Positions 39,694-48,913 of a stretch of DNA of 55,316 nt are shown here, piece after piece; the stretch's first letter is position 1; every line of letters begins with the position of its first letter. The stretch is from DAIDKA01 sp049792815. GTDB lineage: Bacteria > Pseudomonadota > Gammaproteobacteria > Steroidobacterales > Steroidobacteraceae. The stretch covers positions 1-55,316 of the forward strand of contig JBARBG010000091.1 of the NCBI GenBank assembly GCA_049792815.1, written 5' to 3'. The position numbers and the translations under genes were made by a program. The notes below the pieces were generated by a model. That model did not search any database. It was given only the letters and a program-made list of their open reading frames with translations, and was not told where the DNA came from.

Positions 39694-42072
39694 TTATGCC
39701 CTGTGCGCCCGCAACGCGCTAAGCACGCGTTCACTACGGAAGGGCGCCCGGCGCAAGCGAGCACCGGTGGCATCGTAGACCGCATTGGCGATCGCGGCGA
39801 TCAGCGGCTTATGGCTGCATTCACCTGCCCCGTAGGGCGCCAGATCGGGGCGGCCCGGGTTGGGATCGCCGTTGACGAGCACGATGTCGATGCTCTCGGG
39901 CGTGTCCGAATGGCGCAAACTGGGGTAGGAAGCCCAATTGACGCTGGTGACCTTCTCGGTATCGAACTGGACCTCTTCCCAAAGCGCTCGGCTCAGGCCG
40001 TGCAACATGCCGCACTCGACGGTGTGATGCAGAGCCTCAGGATTGATCACGAGCCCGCAGTCGTGCGCGCATACCAGACGCCTGGCCCAGACCCGACCCG
40101 TCTCGCGATTTACCTCGACTTCGGCGATGACGGCCACAATCGTGTTGCCACGATAGGTGTAGGCGACGCCGCGCCCCGAGTTCACTTTGTCTCCTGATTC
40201 TGTCGTCCGCGGTCTGGGTGACGGTCGTGGCTCCCATCCATAGGCTTTCGCGGCCGCACGTACTACGGCGAGGGAGCGCGATTTACGGAACACGGCATCT
40301 TCTTTGGCCTGTTCCAGCATATCGAGACGAAACTGAATGGGATCGGCCTTAGCGGCTGCGGCCACTTCGTCGATGAAGGACTCGAAGGCAAAAGTGACTT
40401 GCGGACCGTTGGGATCGCGCAGATTTCCGGTTCGCAGCGGCGTTTCCCAGATCAACGGCATCCCGACGATCCGGGTCGTCGTGCGCTGATTCGCAATTGC
40501 GTACATCGTGGTCGGGGATTCGACAGAGCCCTTGGCTGGTTGCGCAGGACGCAGCCCCATGAGCTGCGCAATCAGCACCGTGTCCGGTTCGTTGTACCAA
40601 AGATGGTTGTAATCCGCGGAACACGCATCGTACTCGAGCGCCACGAGCTTACCCTGTTCATCCAGCCCGCCGCGAAGCTTGAACACGTGTGCAGGGCCCT
40701 TGGTATCCCATCCAGCTTCTTCATCGCGCATCCACTGCATGCGCACCGGTCGACCGAGTTCCTTGGCGAGGAACGCCGCTTCGAATCCCGCATCGTCCGC
40801 AGCGGTACGGCCATACACTTGCGGGCCATCCATGTAGACAACGCGCACGTTCTCACGCGGCATGCCGAGAAACTTCGCGACACCCGTGCGATGGCTGTAC
40901 GCCTTCATGTCGTTGGTATAGATCGTCATCTGCCCGTCGGCAGGGTCTGCCAGCGCGTGGGCCGGACCGATGGATGAGTGCCCCTGAAAGGGCACTTCGA
41001 ATTCGGCTTCAATGACGTGCGCGGCGCCTTTGAACGCCGCATCCGGATCACCCTCTATGCGCGGTTCGCTCGTCGATGTGGGAGTGGCGCGACGCATATA
41101 GTCGAACAAGTCGCTGGAGGCGGGGAATGGCGCGACGTTGGGTCGCTGCCATTGTGCCTTGAGTTGCCTTGCGGCACGGATGGCCTGTTCTTCGCGCTCA
41201 CAGATCACCGCGACGTAGTTGCCGCGGCGGACGACGCGGATGAAGCCGGGCACGTCGCGGACTGAAGATTCGTCGATTCCTTGAAGGGTGGCGCCCGCAA
41301 ACGGCGGCCGAACATTTCGTGCGTGAACCATATGCGGCAGCTTCATGTCTACCGCCCAGCGCAGCGATCCGTCCACTTTCGCAGGGATGTCGTATCGCTT
41401 GAGCGATCGGCCTACGACGCGCAGGGCGGTGACCGGCTTGACGGCGGCCTTGCCGGTTGTTAGGGCAACGCTACTTCCGGTGAGCGCGATGTTGAAGCGC
41501 TTGCCGCCGATCAGTTCGGCGTAGGTCACTTTCCTTTCAGGATTGGACGTCAATGAAATGGTGGCATTAGCCACCGCGAGCATTTCGACGGGCGCCGCCA
41601 GGTGTTGGCCGCCCAGTTCCAGCAGGACCCGCCGCGCTTCCGCAGCGACCCGGCGCATAGGGCGGCCGTCTCTCTCCACGCTGGTCGAGCCTCCCGAGCC
41701 GCCCTGGTCAGGAGTGATGTCCGTGCAGCCCATGATCAGGCGAGTCTTGTCATAGGCAATGTCCAACTCATCGCACATCATCTGTCGGAAGGCCGTACCC
41801 GTACCCTGGCCGCCATCCGTCTTGCCGACGTAGAACGTTGCCGTGTTGTCGGGATGAATCACGATCCACGTGTCGAGCCTGAGGAAGTCAGGATCGGGAT
41901 AGGGACCGGCGGTCAAGGGCGTCTGGGCGAGCGCCCTCGCGCCGGGTACGGCGCTGAGGCTCAGGGTGATGGCCAAGGCACCGGCACCCGCAAGGAAATT
42001 GCGGCGCGAGGGCTGGTTGAGCTCGGCAAGGGCATCCTCCAACTCCGGCGGCAACTCCAGGGGATTGCTCAT
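39694..42072 (-). CDS. Molybdenum hydroxylase large subunit, isoquinoline 1-oxidoreductase beta-like
   Basis: 792 residues. A canonical Tat signal (PSRRNFLAGAGALAITLSLS, from about residue 21) directs export. Family motifs include GKTDGGQGTGTAFRQ, KVDGSLRWAVDMKLPHM, VYMDGPQVYGRTAADDAGFEAAF, and a C-terminal YGAGECSHKP in place of the more usual G-x-GE-PG; the glutamate base is kept but the following residues are changed. It hydroxylates heterocycles or oxidises aldehydes. It overlaps the [2Fe-2S] subunit gene by ATGA, giving a complete enzyme. Compared with the large subunit at 8160-10388 it is a distant paralogue, so different substrates are likely. Confidence 0.9.
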   Translation of the reverse strand: MSNPLELPPELEDALAELNQPSRRNFLAGAGALAITLSLSAVPGARALAQTPLTAGPYPDPDFLRLDTWIVIHPDNTATFYVGKTDGGQGTGTAFRQMMCDELDIAYDKTRLIMGCTDITPDQGGSGGSTSVERDGRPMRRVAAEARRVLLELGGQHLAAPVEMLAVANATISLTSNPERKVTYAELIGGKRFNIALTGSSVALTTGKAAVKPVTALRVVGRSLKRYDIPAKVDGSLRWAVDMKLPHMVHARNVRPPFAGATLQGIDESSVRDVPGFIRVVRRGNYVAVICEREEQAIRAARQLKAQWQRPNVAPFPASSDLFDYMRRATPTSTSEPRIEGDPDAAFKGAAHVIEAEFEVPFQGHSSIGPAHALADPADGQMTIYTNDMKAYSHRTGVAKFLGMPRENVRVVYMDGPQVYGRTAADDAGFEAAFLAKELGRPVRMQWMRDEEAGWDTKGPAHVFKLRGGLDEQGKLVALEYDACSADYNHLWYNEPDTVLIAQLMGLRPAQPAKGSVESPTTMYAIANQRTTTRIVGMPLIWETPLRTGNLRDPNGPQVTFAFESFIDEVAAAAKADPIQFRLDMLEQAKEDAVFRKSRSLAVVRAAAKAYGWEPRPSPRPRTTESGDKVNSGRGVAYTYRGNTIVAVIAEVEVNRETGRVWARRLVCAHDCGLVINPEALHHTVECGMLHGLSRALWEEVQFDTEKVTSVNWASYPSLRHSDTPESIDIVLVNGDPNPGRPDLAPYGAGECSHKPLIAAIANAVYDATGARLRRAPFRSERVLSALRAHRA

Positions 42073-42548
42073 GTGCCTTCCCCGGAAGCCTTCGTACCGC
42101 GTACTACACGATGGATTGCCGCCTGCACTCTATAGAAGGTCATGCATCGGCACAGCGCACCATCCATGGCCTCGCGGATCTCGGCATCTGTCGGGTGTGG
42201 GTTCCTGTCTAGCAGCGCCTTTGCCGTCATGATCTGACCATTTTGGCAATAGCCACACTGCGCGGCCTGCTCCTCGATCCAAGCCTCCTGCAGCGGATGC
42301 AATTTCCCGTTTTTCGAGAGACCCTCGAGCGTCGTCACCTCGTCACGCACTGCTGAGACGGGCGTGATGCAGGAACGGATGGCGGCCCCACCCATGATGA
42401 CCGTACACACACTGCACTGACCAAGCCCGCATCCAAAGCGAGGTCCGCGCAGATCAAGGTCATTTCGCAGCACGTATAGAAGAGGCGTCGAGGGGTCCAC
42501 GTCCACCTCGTGAGTCACGCCGTTGACGTGCAGTTTGACGATGCTCAT
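42069..42548 (-). CDS. [2Fe-2S] small subunit of molybdenum hydroxylase (IorA-like)
   Basis: 159 residues with the two-domain pattern of the family. The plant-type ferredoxin part has FGCGLGQCSVC and a later RSC (four cysteines for the first cluster). The helical part has CGYCQNGQ and CRC (second cluster). It passes electrons from the molybdopterin site of the large subunit to a membrane or soluble acceptor. It has no Tat signal itself and is probably co-exported with its partner. The stop overlaps the large-subunit start by four bases, and a VOC gene lies 9 bases upstream on the same strand. Confidence 0.95.
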   Translation of the reverse strand: MSIVKLHVNGVTHEVDVDPSTPLLYVLRNDLDLRGPRFGCGLGQCSVCTVIMGGAAIRSCITPVSAVRDEVTTLEGLSKNGKLHPLQEAWIEEQAAQCGYCQNGQIMTAKALLDRNPHPTDAEIREAMDGALCRCMTFYRVQAAIHRVVRGTKASGEGT

Positions 42549-42557
42549 GACTCGCCT

Positions 42558-43004
42558 TTATCCGTAAGTGAGGTCTGTGCTCTGTCCGACCTCGATAAGA
42601 TATCCGTCAGGATCGCGGATGTAGCAGCGCGTCTCGCCGTACTTGGGGATCGGCGCCGTGATGAACTGCGCTCCTCGACTTCTCCATAATTCATAGCAGG
42701 CCTGAATATCGGCAACACGGAAATTCATGAAACTGTTGATGTGATTCGGGTTTGGGACGCTGAGCGTTACCGTCGGCTTATCTGGGGTCGGCCCGCCCCC
42801 AACGTTCAGAATCAGCCAAATATTGGCAAGCTGAAGGTACCCAGGTGCGTTGCCGTCACCCATGCTCAGAATGCGAGCGCCGAAGACCTTTTCGTAGTAG
42901 CGAGCAGAGCGCTCGATGTCGGCGACCGTGAGAAAATGCGCGATGCTGAGCCCCTCTCGCGGGGGCATCTCATAGCTCTTCTGCCCGATTTCCACGCTGC
43001 TCAT
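42558..43004 (-). CDS. VOC (glyoxalase/dioxygenase fold) family protein
   Basis: 148 residues. A typical VOC unit: SIAHFLTVADIERSARYYEKVFGARIL, the middle strand ANIWLILNVGG, NSFMNFRVADIQACYELWRSRGAQF, and the closing YIRDPDGYLIEVGQS with the Glu metal ligand. A His in the first strand (AHFL) is the probable second ligand. It is the first gene of a three-gene operon with a Mo hydroxylase, so it may process the hydroxylated product or the same xenobiotic. No activity can be assigned. Confidence 0.85.
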   Translation of the reverse strand: MSSVEIGQKSYEMPPREGLSIAHFLTVADIERSARYYEKVFGARILSMGDGNAPGYLQLANIWLILNVGGGPTPDKPTVTLSVPNPNHINSFMNFRVADIQACYELWRSRGAQFITAPIPKYGETRCYIRDPDGYLIEVGQSTDLTYG

Positions 43005-43632
43005 TGGCGACTCCAGCTCCGATAAACAATGCGCATAGGCTGATTCTGGTTCTTTCGTACTTGCGGCTGCAGCCTAATAAGGCTGACGAGGAAAGGCAAA
43101 ACGCCACGCACGCGCTTACAAGCCGCTGCGGGAAATCCTGAAGTCGGAGTTTCCGCGGGCAACTCATCTAAATCGGCGAAGGTGACCGAATGAGTGTCAC
43201 TGAGGAAGCAAGCCGGGTTCTGAATGGTCGATGGTGCGTCACAACAATGATTTGACATAAAATCACCGTCATCGTCAATGGCTCGCCTCGGCGACGACAA
43301 ACACGGACTCCCGCACTGATGGTGCGCGACACCTCGGCAAAGGCCGCCATGCCGCCGGGCTCGACTTCGGCGATTGTTTTGCCGATGCCGCGGCGAAACA
43401 GACGTCCCGCGGTTGAAGGGTAGCGTACGCCGGAGTCAGTCGGCGAGCGATTGCCGCGCCGATCGCGTCAGCAAGGAAACCGCCAATCCGGCGTTGCGGG
43501 CTGCGGTTGATAGGTCGTAGCCATGGGCAAGAAAGCGATTCCAATCGCCTAAGACGCGCGTCGTGCCACCAGGGAGCCGTTACGCTAAGATCTCTGTGGA
43601 CCGAAAATATTCTAGAAGCAGGGGGAATGCAC
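43005..43632. other. Long intergenic region, no gene recognised
   Basis: 628 bases between divergent genes. One minus-strand frame near 43330-43420 reads LFRRGIGKTIAEVEPGGMAA, vaguely like a ParA-type fragment, but it is short and lacks a start. No repeat, RNA gene or strong promoter could be supported. Confidence 0.4.
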
Positions 43633-44013
43633 ATGATTCGGCGAAGATTCTCGGGGCTGATGGTGACATTGGCTCTGTTACCGCTCGCAGTGCTGGCAGC
43701 AGATGCGCCCAACATTTCCGGAACCTGGAACGCCTCGTTCGATACTCAGGTCGGCAAGCAGGAATACACGTATACATTCGTCGTCAAAGGCTCGCAGCTT
43801 ACCGGGCGGGCCAAGTCGGCCAATGGGGACACCGAGATTACCGAAGGCAAGGTCAACGGTACTAACGTGAGCTTCGTCGAGAATCTGGACTATCAGGGCA
43901 TGCCGCTGCGAATCGTGTACACCGGAATCATGACGTCACAAGACTCGATCGACTTCACCCGCGACGTTGGCGGCCAGGCGATGGAAAAGTTGACCGCCAA
44001 GCGTACAAAGTAG
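43633..44013 (+). CDS. Hypothetical exported beta-barrel-like protein
   Basis: 126 residues. The signal peptide ends near VLAADAPN, followed by NISGTWNASFDTQVGKQEY, TYTFVVKGSQLTGRAKS, DTEITEGKVNGTNVSFVEN and RIVYTGIMTSQDSIDFTRDV. The regular GTW / LTG / EGKVNG / YTG pattern suggests a small lipocalin-like or calycin barrel found as a conserved hypothetical in many environmental proteobacteria. I place the start at ATG 43633, because GGGGGA has correct spacing to it and is too close to the ATG at 43627. The function is unknown. Confidence 0.7.
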   Translation: MIRRRFSGLMVTLALLPLAVLAADAPNISGTWNASFDTQVGKQEYTYTFVVKGSQLTGRAKSANGDTEITEGKVNGTNVSFVENLDYQGMPLRIVYTGIMTSQDSIDFTRDVGGQAMEKLTAKRTK

Positions 44014-44074
44014 TCCACGCAGAGTGCGCGGCACTCGGACACCGAGCAAGGATCTTACGTGCAAGGGTCGACCT

Positions 44075-44686
44075 CTACTTCGACTCGGGCACGAGCGTCT
44101 GCACAACCTTGCCACTTTCATCAAAGAACTCCAGCTTTGGGCTTCCGGAGGAGGGGGCAGTCATGGCAATGCGCCGCCTTCCCGCGCCATCCATGAGGTA
44201 AATTGCCGCTGCACCGTCCCTCTTTCGCCCGACCCAGATTCGTTGTCTTGAATCTTTCACGGAAACTCCCGTGAATTGATCCGTGACGTCGTCGACTCCT
44301 GCCAGCTGCACAATCTGACTCGCGCCGTAGCGGTCGAACGAGAGGCTTCCGCAGCAATTCTCGACTTGGCCGGCGGCATTCTTGTGACCGCCAAAGATGA
44401 GGCCACCCGTTTCAGAACCCTCTTCGTTATAGAAAAGCATCCCTGCTTGCGGTCGATCGGAGGGCGGCCGCTCCTTGCCCTTCACAATCACCCCGGGTAG
44501 CTGAACTTTGTTCGAGATTACCATTCGGAGCGTCCCATCCGGCTCCACTACATCAATGCGGTGAACTTGGATCTCGTCAAATACCTGCAGCTTGCGCGAC
44601 GCTGCGCCGCCCAGGAACATAACTGCGAGCGCAAGGGTCGCAACCATTGAATAGCCAAGAATGACTCGTTCGCCAAGTCTGCTCAT
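44075..44686 (-). CDS. Hypothetical membrane-anchored protein
   Basis: 203 residues, not recognised as a named family. One membrane helix near the start (VILGYSMVATLALAVMFLGG) is followed by a short coiled stretch and a soluble region built of repeated strand motifs ending in GT/DG turns: VDVVEPDGTLRMVISN, GMLFYNEEGSETGGLIFGG, GAAAIYLMDGAGRRRIAMT, LEFFDESGKVV. This suggests a repetitive beta structure. A CCGSLSFDRYG cysteine pair is present. GGGAGCG supports ATG 44686. It converges with the preceding small exported protein gene. Confidence 0.65.
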   Translation of the reverse strand: MSRLGERVILGYSMVATLALAVMFLGGAASRKLQVFDEIQVHRIDVVEPDGTLRMVISNKVQLPGVIVKGKERPPSDRPQAGMLFYNEEGSETGGLIFGGHKNAAGQVENCCGSLSFDRYGASQIVQLAGVDDVTDQFTGVSVKDSRQRIWVGRKRDGAAAIYLMDGAGRRRIAMTAPSSGSPKLEFFDESGKVVQTLVPESK

Positions 44687-45052
44687 GTCGCGCTCCCGGC
44701 AAATGGCCTCTGCGATTCCTTTAAACGACCCGTCACGCATTGGTCAGTGCCTGAAGCACTCACCATTGGTCCAGAACACCGCGGTAACGCGAAAGTTGCA
44801 GCGGCATGGCCTCTGGAGAGCTCAAGGCTCGCCAGGGGAGGGCGATCGCCATTCGCCAGGTGCAAGGATATGGCGGTCAAGTATTTGATACTGAATAAAA
44901 AGTCGGTGACCGACTATAAGGGTGATCTTCGGTGCAACCTTTTGCCTACCTGGTGCATCCAATATCTATTGGCGAGCCGACGCGAGCGGCAGTGGCTTGA
45001 TGTGCCGTGGGACTCGTCGCATTCCAGCAGATCCAATACGGAGGATGAGACT
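44687..45052. other. Intergenic region between divergent genes
   Basis: 366 bases. It must carry the leader regions of the membrane-anchored protein and the BON-domain gene. No extra gene or clear repeat. Confidence 0.4.
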
Positions 45053-45352
45053 ATGGTCAGAAGACTACTCGTTGCGGCGGTCCTCTGCGGGCTCAATCTA
45101 CCGGGCGTCGCGTCCGCAGACACAGCTGCGAACTCCCAGAGCTCAGACGCAGACCTTAGAGATCGTGTGGTCCGCCAACTGTCCGAATCAGACCGAGATG
45201 TTGTGCAGCGCGTTCACGTTTCGACGCAGAACGGTGTCGTAATGCTCGAAGCGACTGGTCTTACGAGCGTTCAAGTCAGCAAGATCCTTGTGGTTGTGCG
45301 TGCAGTACCGGGCGTCAGCAAGGTAGAAAACAGACTCCACGTTGGGATGTAG
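45053..45352 (+). CDS. BON-domain exported protein
   Basis: 99 residues. The signal peptide ends near GVASADTA. The remainder is one BON domain: DADLRDRVVRQLSESDRD, VQRVHVSTQNGVVMLEATGLTSVQV, and VRAVPGVSKVENRLHV, matching the OsmY-type pattern with the conserved Gly in the central strand. BON domains bind phospholipid surfaces in the periplasm and are often osmotic or envelope stress proteins. GGAGGA lies seven bases before the ATG. A hairpin separates it from the convergent permease genes. Confidence 0.85.
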   Translation: MVRRLLVAAVLCGLNLPGVASADTAANSQSSDADLRDRVVRQLSESDRDVVQRVHVSTQNGVVMLEATGLTSVQVSKILVVVRAVPGVSKVENRLHVGM

Positions 45353-45370
45353 TCAGACCTGTTGATTCTG

Positions 45371-45412
45371 CGATAAAGCGGCTCCGCGTCCGCTCGGCGC
45401 GAGCCTTTATCG
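45371..45412. terminator. Hairpin between convergent BON and permease genes
   Basis: CGATAAAGcGGCTC pairs with GAGCCTTTATCG with one bulged base and a GC-rich loop. It lies 18 bases after the BON stop and 8 before the permease stop; AT-rich outer arms would supply T runs on both strands, which suits a bidirectional terminator. Confidence 0.6.
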
Positions 45413-45420
45413 GCTCGAAA

Positions 45421-46581
45421 CTACGTCTCGCGCATGGCAACCGCGACGGGGACGCGCGCCGCGCGGATCGCCGGCAGCAGACCCCCGATTAGTCCGATTG
45501 CCAGTGCCCAAATGATGCTGATCAGCGCCACGTGCGGGCTCACGGCGAGCGGGAAGGTGAGCCCCTCGGTGCTGATCACCTTGCCATTGAAGACCAGCCA
45601 GGCCCCGAGTCCGCCAACGCATGCGGCGCAAAACGCCAGCAGCATGCCCTCGATGAGTACCGAGGCGAACACGGGTGTCGCTCCGAATCCGATGGCCCGC
45701 AGGGTTGCGATCTCCCGGCCGCGTGCGTCCACGGATGCATATAAACTGGAGAGCGCGGCGCAGACCGCACCCATCGCCATCAGCGTGCCGATGAAGTAGC
45801 TGACAAAGTCGAGCAGGCCGCGCAGCCCCCTGAAGGAGGATTCCCGATTCGCGACCTCCGTATACACATCGACCTTGAGCGTGGGATCCGCGAGCACCGC
45901 CTGCTTGAACTGTGGAAACGCTGCGGGTGAGTCGAGCATGGCGACGAACTGTTGGTAGGCGTCGCCGCCGAACGCGGCGAGCACCGTTTCGCCATCTCCG
46001 AACAGGATCTGCTCGTACACTCCCTTGGCATCCTCGAACAATCCGACAATGGTCCAGTCTGAGCCACGGATGCGCACCTTATCGCCGATCTCCACTCCCT
46101 GGTCGAGCCGTTGCGCCACCTTGCTCACCGCGAGCTCGTGCAGCCCGGATCTCGGCCAGTGGCCGCCCAGCACGTGAATCTCCGGGTACACGCGCCGATC
46201 GGTCATTCCCAGCATGTAGAGAGTGCCGCGCTCGTTCGCCCGGGTCACCACATCGACGGCCACCATGCTGCCCGCCGTTACGAGCGGAGCGCCGTCCGCG
46301 CCACGCTTGACGCCCGGTTTCTGCGACAAGGTCGCGATGTCCGCGTGAGTGAGCCGGCTCGCAAATGGACTCAGCGCCCCGCGGCTGAGCACCACGGCAC
46401 GATCCGGCCGCGCCTGCCCGGTCTCCCAGAACTGGGCCCCTTCGCCCATTGACAGCAACGACAGCAGCACTGCCACGACAATCATGATGCTGATGACCGT
46501 CACCAGGGAGGCGCCGACCCGCGCTGGAATACTGCGCAGGCCGAAGAGGGTGAGTGCCGCCGTTTGTGTGAGTGGTCGCAT
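45421..46581 (-). CDS. MacB/FtsX-type ABC transporter permease (second of pair)
   Basis: 386 residues. The N-terminal helix SLVTVISIMIVVAVLLSLLSMGEG is followed by a periplasmic domain (about 50-260: WTIVGLFEDAKGVYEQILFG), then the FtsX core of three helices with the conserved REIATLRAIGFGATPVFASVLIEG and a C-terminal GGLLPAIRAARVPVAVAMRET. This is the DevC/MacB permease family, which works with an ATPase and usually a HlyD-like adaptor. Neither is nearby. It starts six bases after the stop of a paralogous permease, so the two probably form a heterodimer. Confidence 0.9.
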   Translation of the reverse strand: MRPLTQTAALTLFGLRSIPARVGASLVTVISIMIVVAVLLSLLSMGEGAQFWETGQARPDRAVVLSRGALSPFASRLTHADIATLSQKPGVKRGADGAPLVTAGSMVAVDVVTRANERGTLYMLGMTDRRVYPEIHVLGGHWPRSGLHELAVSKVAQRLDQGVEIGDKVRIRGSDWTIVGLFEDAKGVYEQILFGDGETVLAAFGGDAYQQFVAMLDSPAAFPQFKQAVLADPTLKVDVYTEVANRESSFRGLRGLLDFVSYFIGTLMAMGAVCAALSSLYASVDARGREIATLRAIGFGATPVFASVLIEGMLLAFCAACVGGLGAWLVFNGKVISTEGLTFPLAVSPHVALISIIWALAIGLIGGLLPAIRAARVPVAVAMRET

Positions 46582-46587
46582 CGCGAC

Positions 46588-47730
46588 TCAGCGCCTGGAA
46601 AGGGCCGCAGCGACCCGTAGATTCAGGGCGCGCCAGGCGGGAATCGCGCCGCTCACGAGCGCGAGAATGATGGCCGAGGCGAACCCCTCGACAATGACCA
46701 CTCCCGGAAGGTACCCCAGACCTATAAGCTGCTTTGCGCGGGGCAAAAGTAGGGCCGCGATTGACAGGCCGATGGCCGCACCCAGGAGGCAGGACACCAG
46801 CGCTTCGGCCAGGATGAGGCTCATCACGCGCCGATCCGCGAAACCTACGGTTTTCAGCACCGCGAGCTCCGAGGTGCGCTCGCGAATGGTCTGCATCATA
46901 AGAGCACCGGTCGCGAACAGGAGTGCGAAAAACGCCGCGGCAGTGACCGCATGCGCCAGAAAATCGATGTCGCCAATGCGCTGCACTTGGGAGGCCGCGA
47001 GATCCGATTCGGACTGGGTGCGGGTCTCATGTGGCGAATTGGCGAATAAGGTGTCGATCTTGTGGCCGATATTCGCGGATTGTTTCGGATCATTGATCTG
47101 CACCACAAAAACGCCTACGGTGTCCCGACTGGCCGCGCGCGCCTCGTTCAGATAGCCGTAGTTGACTATGAGATTGTTTGCACGATCCGGGTCGTCCGGC
47201 TCGGTGAAGACCCCGACGATATCGAAACTCCAATCGCGTGAGCCATCGCGCTGCGCCAGTGGCGACTGAATGCTAATACGCTGACCAACCTTCCAGTCGT
47301 AGCGGCGCGCGAGTTGCTGCCCCACTACTGCTCCATCGCGGGTACGGTCGAGCGCCTGGAGTTGCGCGGGGGGAATCACGATCTCGGGGAAAATGCGCGC
47401 AAAGCTCACCGCCTCCACGGCATTCGCACCGACTTGCTGGTCCGGGTTCTGGTAGCTGCCACCAAGGCCGCTCTCGTAAGTCACCGCCAACACACCGGGC
47501 ACCCGTTTGATCTCGGAGAGCAGGCCGAAAGGCAGCGAGTCACCGCTGCTGACGCGGCTGAGCACGTACATGCGATTGGCATGCGCCTTGGATATAGCCT
47601 GTTTGATGCCGGTGTTTATCCCCTGAAGAACACCGAACAGGGTGAAGGCGATGCTGACCTGCAACAGAATGAGCGTGGCGCGCGTGCGCTTGCGCCAAAT
47701 GCCTGACCAGACGAGGAAGAGGTACTTCAT
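46588..47730 (-). CDS. MacB/FtsX-type ABC transporter permease (first of pair)
   Basis: 380 residues. First helix ATLILLQVSIAFTLFGVLQG, a large periplasmic MacB-like domain (about 45-250, with RISIQSPLAQ and DWSFDIVGVFTEPDD), then TAAAFFALLFATGALMM, RERTSELAVLKTVGFADRRV (the coupling segment that contacts the ATPase), VSCLLGAAIGLSIAALLL and a C-terminal GAIPAWRALNLRVAAALSR. The coupling segment is intact, so a partner ATPase encoded elsewhere is expected. It is followed after six bases by its paralogue. No substrate can be inferred; MacB-like systems act on peptides, lipoproteins or toxins. Confidence 0.9.
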   Translation of the reverse strand: MKYLFLVWSGIWRKRTRATLILLQVSIAFTLFGVLQGINTGIKQAISKAHANRMYVLSRVSSGDSLPFGLLSEIKRVPGVLAVTYESGLGGSYQNPDQQVGANAVEAVSFARIFPEIVIPPAQLQALDRTRDGAVVGQQLARRYDWKVGQRISIQSPLAQRDGSRDWSFDIVGVFTEPDDPDRANNLIVNYGYLNEARAASRDTVGVFVVQINDPKQSANIGHKIDTLFANSPHETRTQSESDLAASQVQRIGDIDFLAHAVTAAAFFALLFATGALMMQTIRERTSELAVLKTVGFADRRVMSLILAEALVSCLLGAAIGLSIAALLLPRAKQLIGLGYLPGVVIVEGFASAIILALVSGAIPAWRALNLRVAAALSRR

Positions 47731-47974
47731 GATGTCAGCGGTCGAGTCTAGGCCGGCTGGCGGTGCGCGCCAAGACTGATGCTGAGCCGAAGAAGCGCGC
47801 GGCTCGGTGATGTCTTAACGCGGCGCAGCATCGGACCCGCGCGGATCCGGTCGACATCCCTCATTAATGCTCACCAATCCATTGGATGGCTGCCCAAGGT
47901 GGCTTAAATCGGGTCGCCGAGGCGGCCCAGTACCCGGCTTCAGGTATGGGCCGCCAGGGCGTGTTTCCTCGGCT

Positions 47975-48655
47975 TCAGTCCGGCGTCACACGCGTGGCCG
48001 TCACATGTCCCGATCCTGAGGCGACTACGGCGGTCGCGCTTTCGTCAAAGGGATTCGCCGCCGTCTCGGTATAGACAGTGGCAGTGTACGTTCCGGAGAA
48101 CGCATCGTCCTTCGCGTCGAGCGTGATCAGAAAGTGAAGATGCACGCGAATGCCGAAGCCGGCACCCGGAGCCAGCCATCCCATCGCGATGTGGTTCAAG
48201 GTGTAGGTGTCGTGTCCAACCTGGCGCCACACGCCTTGGCAGACGTCACCGGTTTCAGGATCCTGATTGCCCGAGAAGGTCAGTTCAGTGCCATCAGAGT
48301 GCCAAGCCTGGGTGCCCCAGTCCGGCGCGAAACCGTCGAATTTGAATTGCCACAAGCCGACAATGGACTGGTCTTCGCGATCAGAGTCACTGACTCTCAG
48401 AAATTCTCCCGACGTGCTGGCCTGCCGATAGACCGCGGGCACAAAAGTCGCCGGGTCCGGCAGCCTGGCCGGTGAGGGCCCATGCACCGGGTTGGCCATG
48501 CAGCCGGCGCCGGCCTCGCCCATGACCGCGAGTGCCACAAGGCCAAAGATGGCCGTTAGCCCGGCTGCCTTGCGATGGCGTCCCTTGCTCGCCATGTCGG
48601 CGCCGGCTACAGCGGCTGACCTGATGCTGCAATTGATTCGTGCTATCTGCTTCAT
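47975..48655 (-). CDS. Hypothetical exported protein
   Basis: 226 residues, not recognised. A long basic N-terminus (KQIARINCSIRSA...KGRHRK) precedes a hydrophobic stretch ending in LAVMGEAGAGC, so a signal peptide or lipoprotein anchor is possible. The mature part has patterns such as SIVGLWQFKFDG, GTQAWHSDGTELTFSGN, CQGVWRQVGHDTYTLNHIAM and FSGTYTATVY, a calycin-like strand order similar to other small exported environmental proteins. GGGGAGAGG lies just before ATG 48655. It is divergent from the CadC-like regulator. Confidence 0.65.
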   Translation of the reverse strand: MKQIARINCSIRSAAVAGADMASKGRHRKAAGLTAIFGLVALAVMGEAGAGCMANPVHGPSPARLPDPATFVPAVYRQASTSGEFLRVSDSDREDQSIVGLWQFKFDGFAPDWGTQAWHSDGTELTFSGNQDPETGDVCQGVWRQVGHDTYTLNHIAMGWLAPGAGFGIRVHLHFLITLDAKDDAFSGTYTATVYTETAANPFDESATAVVASGSGHVTATRVTPD

Positions 48656-48913
48656 CGTCCTCTCCCCAAGTGATGTTTTAAGGTCGCGACTCAGTCGCCG
48701 CGTAGACGAGGGCAGATGTACCCGGAGCCTTCTGAAAAGCCCTTAGGGGGCGATTAATTGGAGTGAATTCCTCTGAGGTGGGCCCGCGCGGCTATGCAAT
48801 GGGCCCTATCCATGCGCTGAAAGCCAGCCCGGTGTATATTGGAATCAATAACTTAAAGTCGAGTCGCGCGCCCAAGGCACCTCGACGAGCTTGGACGCAC
48901 GACCTCAGCCGCC

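Noticed and set aside
43330..43420. Minus-strand segment reading LFRRGIGKTIAEVEPGG, similar in feel to a ParA-type partition protein
   Set aside because: Only about 30 codons, no start codon or ribosome site, and no neighbouring ParB or Walker A motif. Too little to call a pseudogene.
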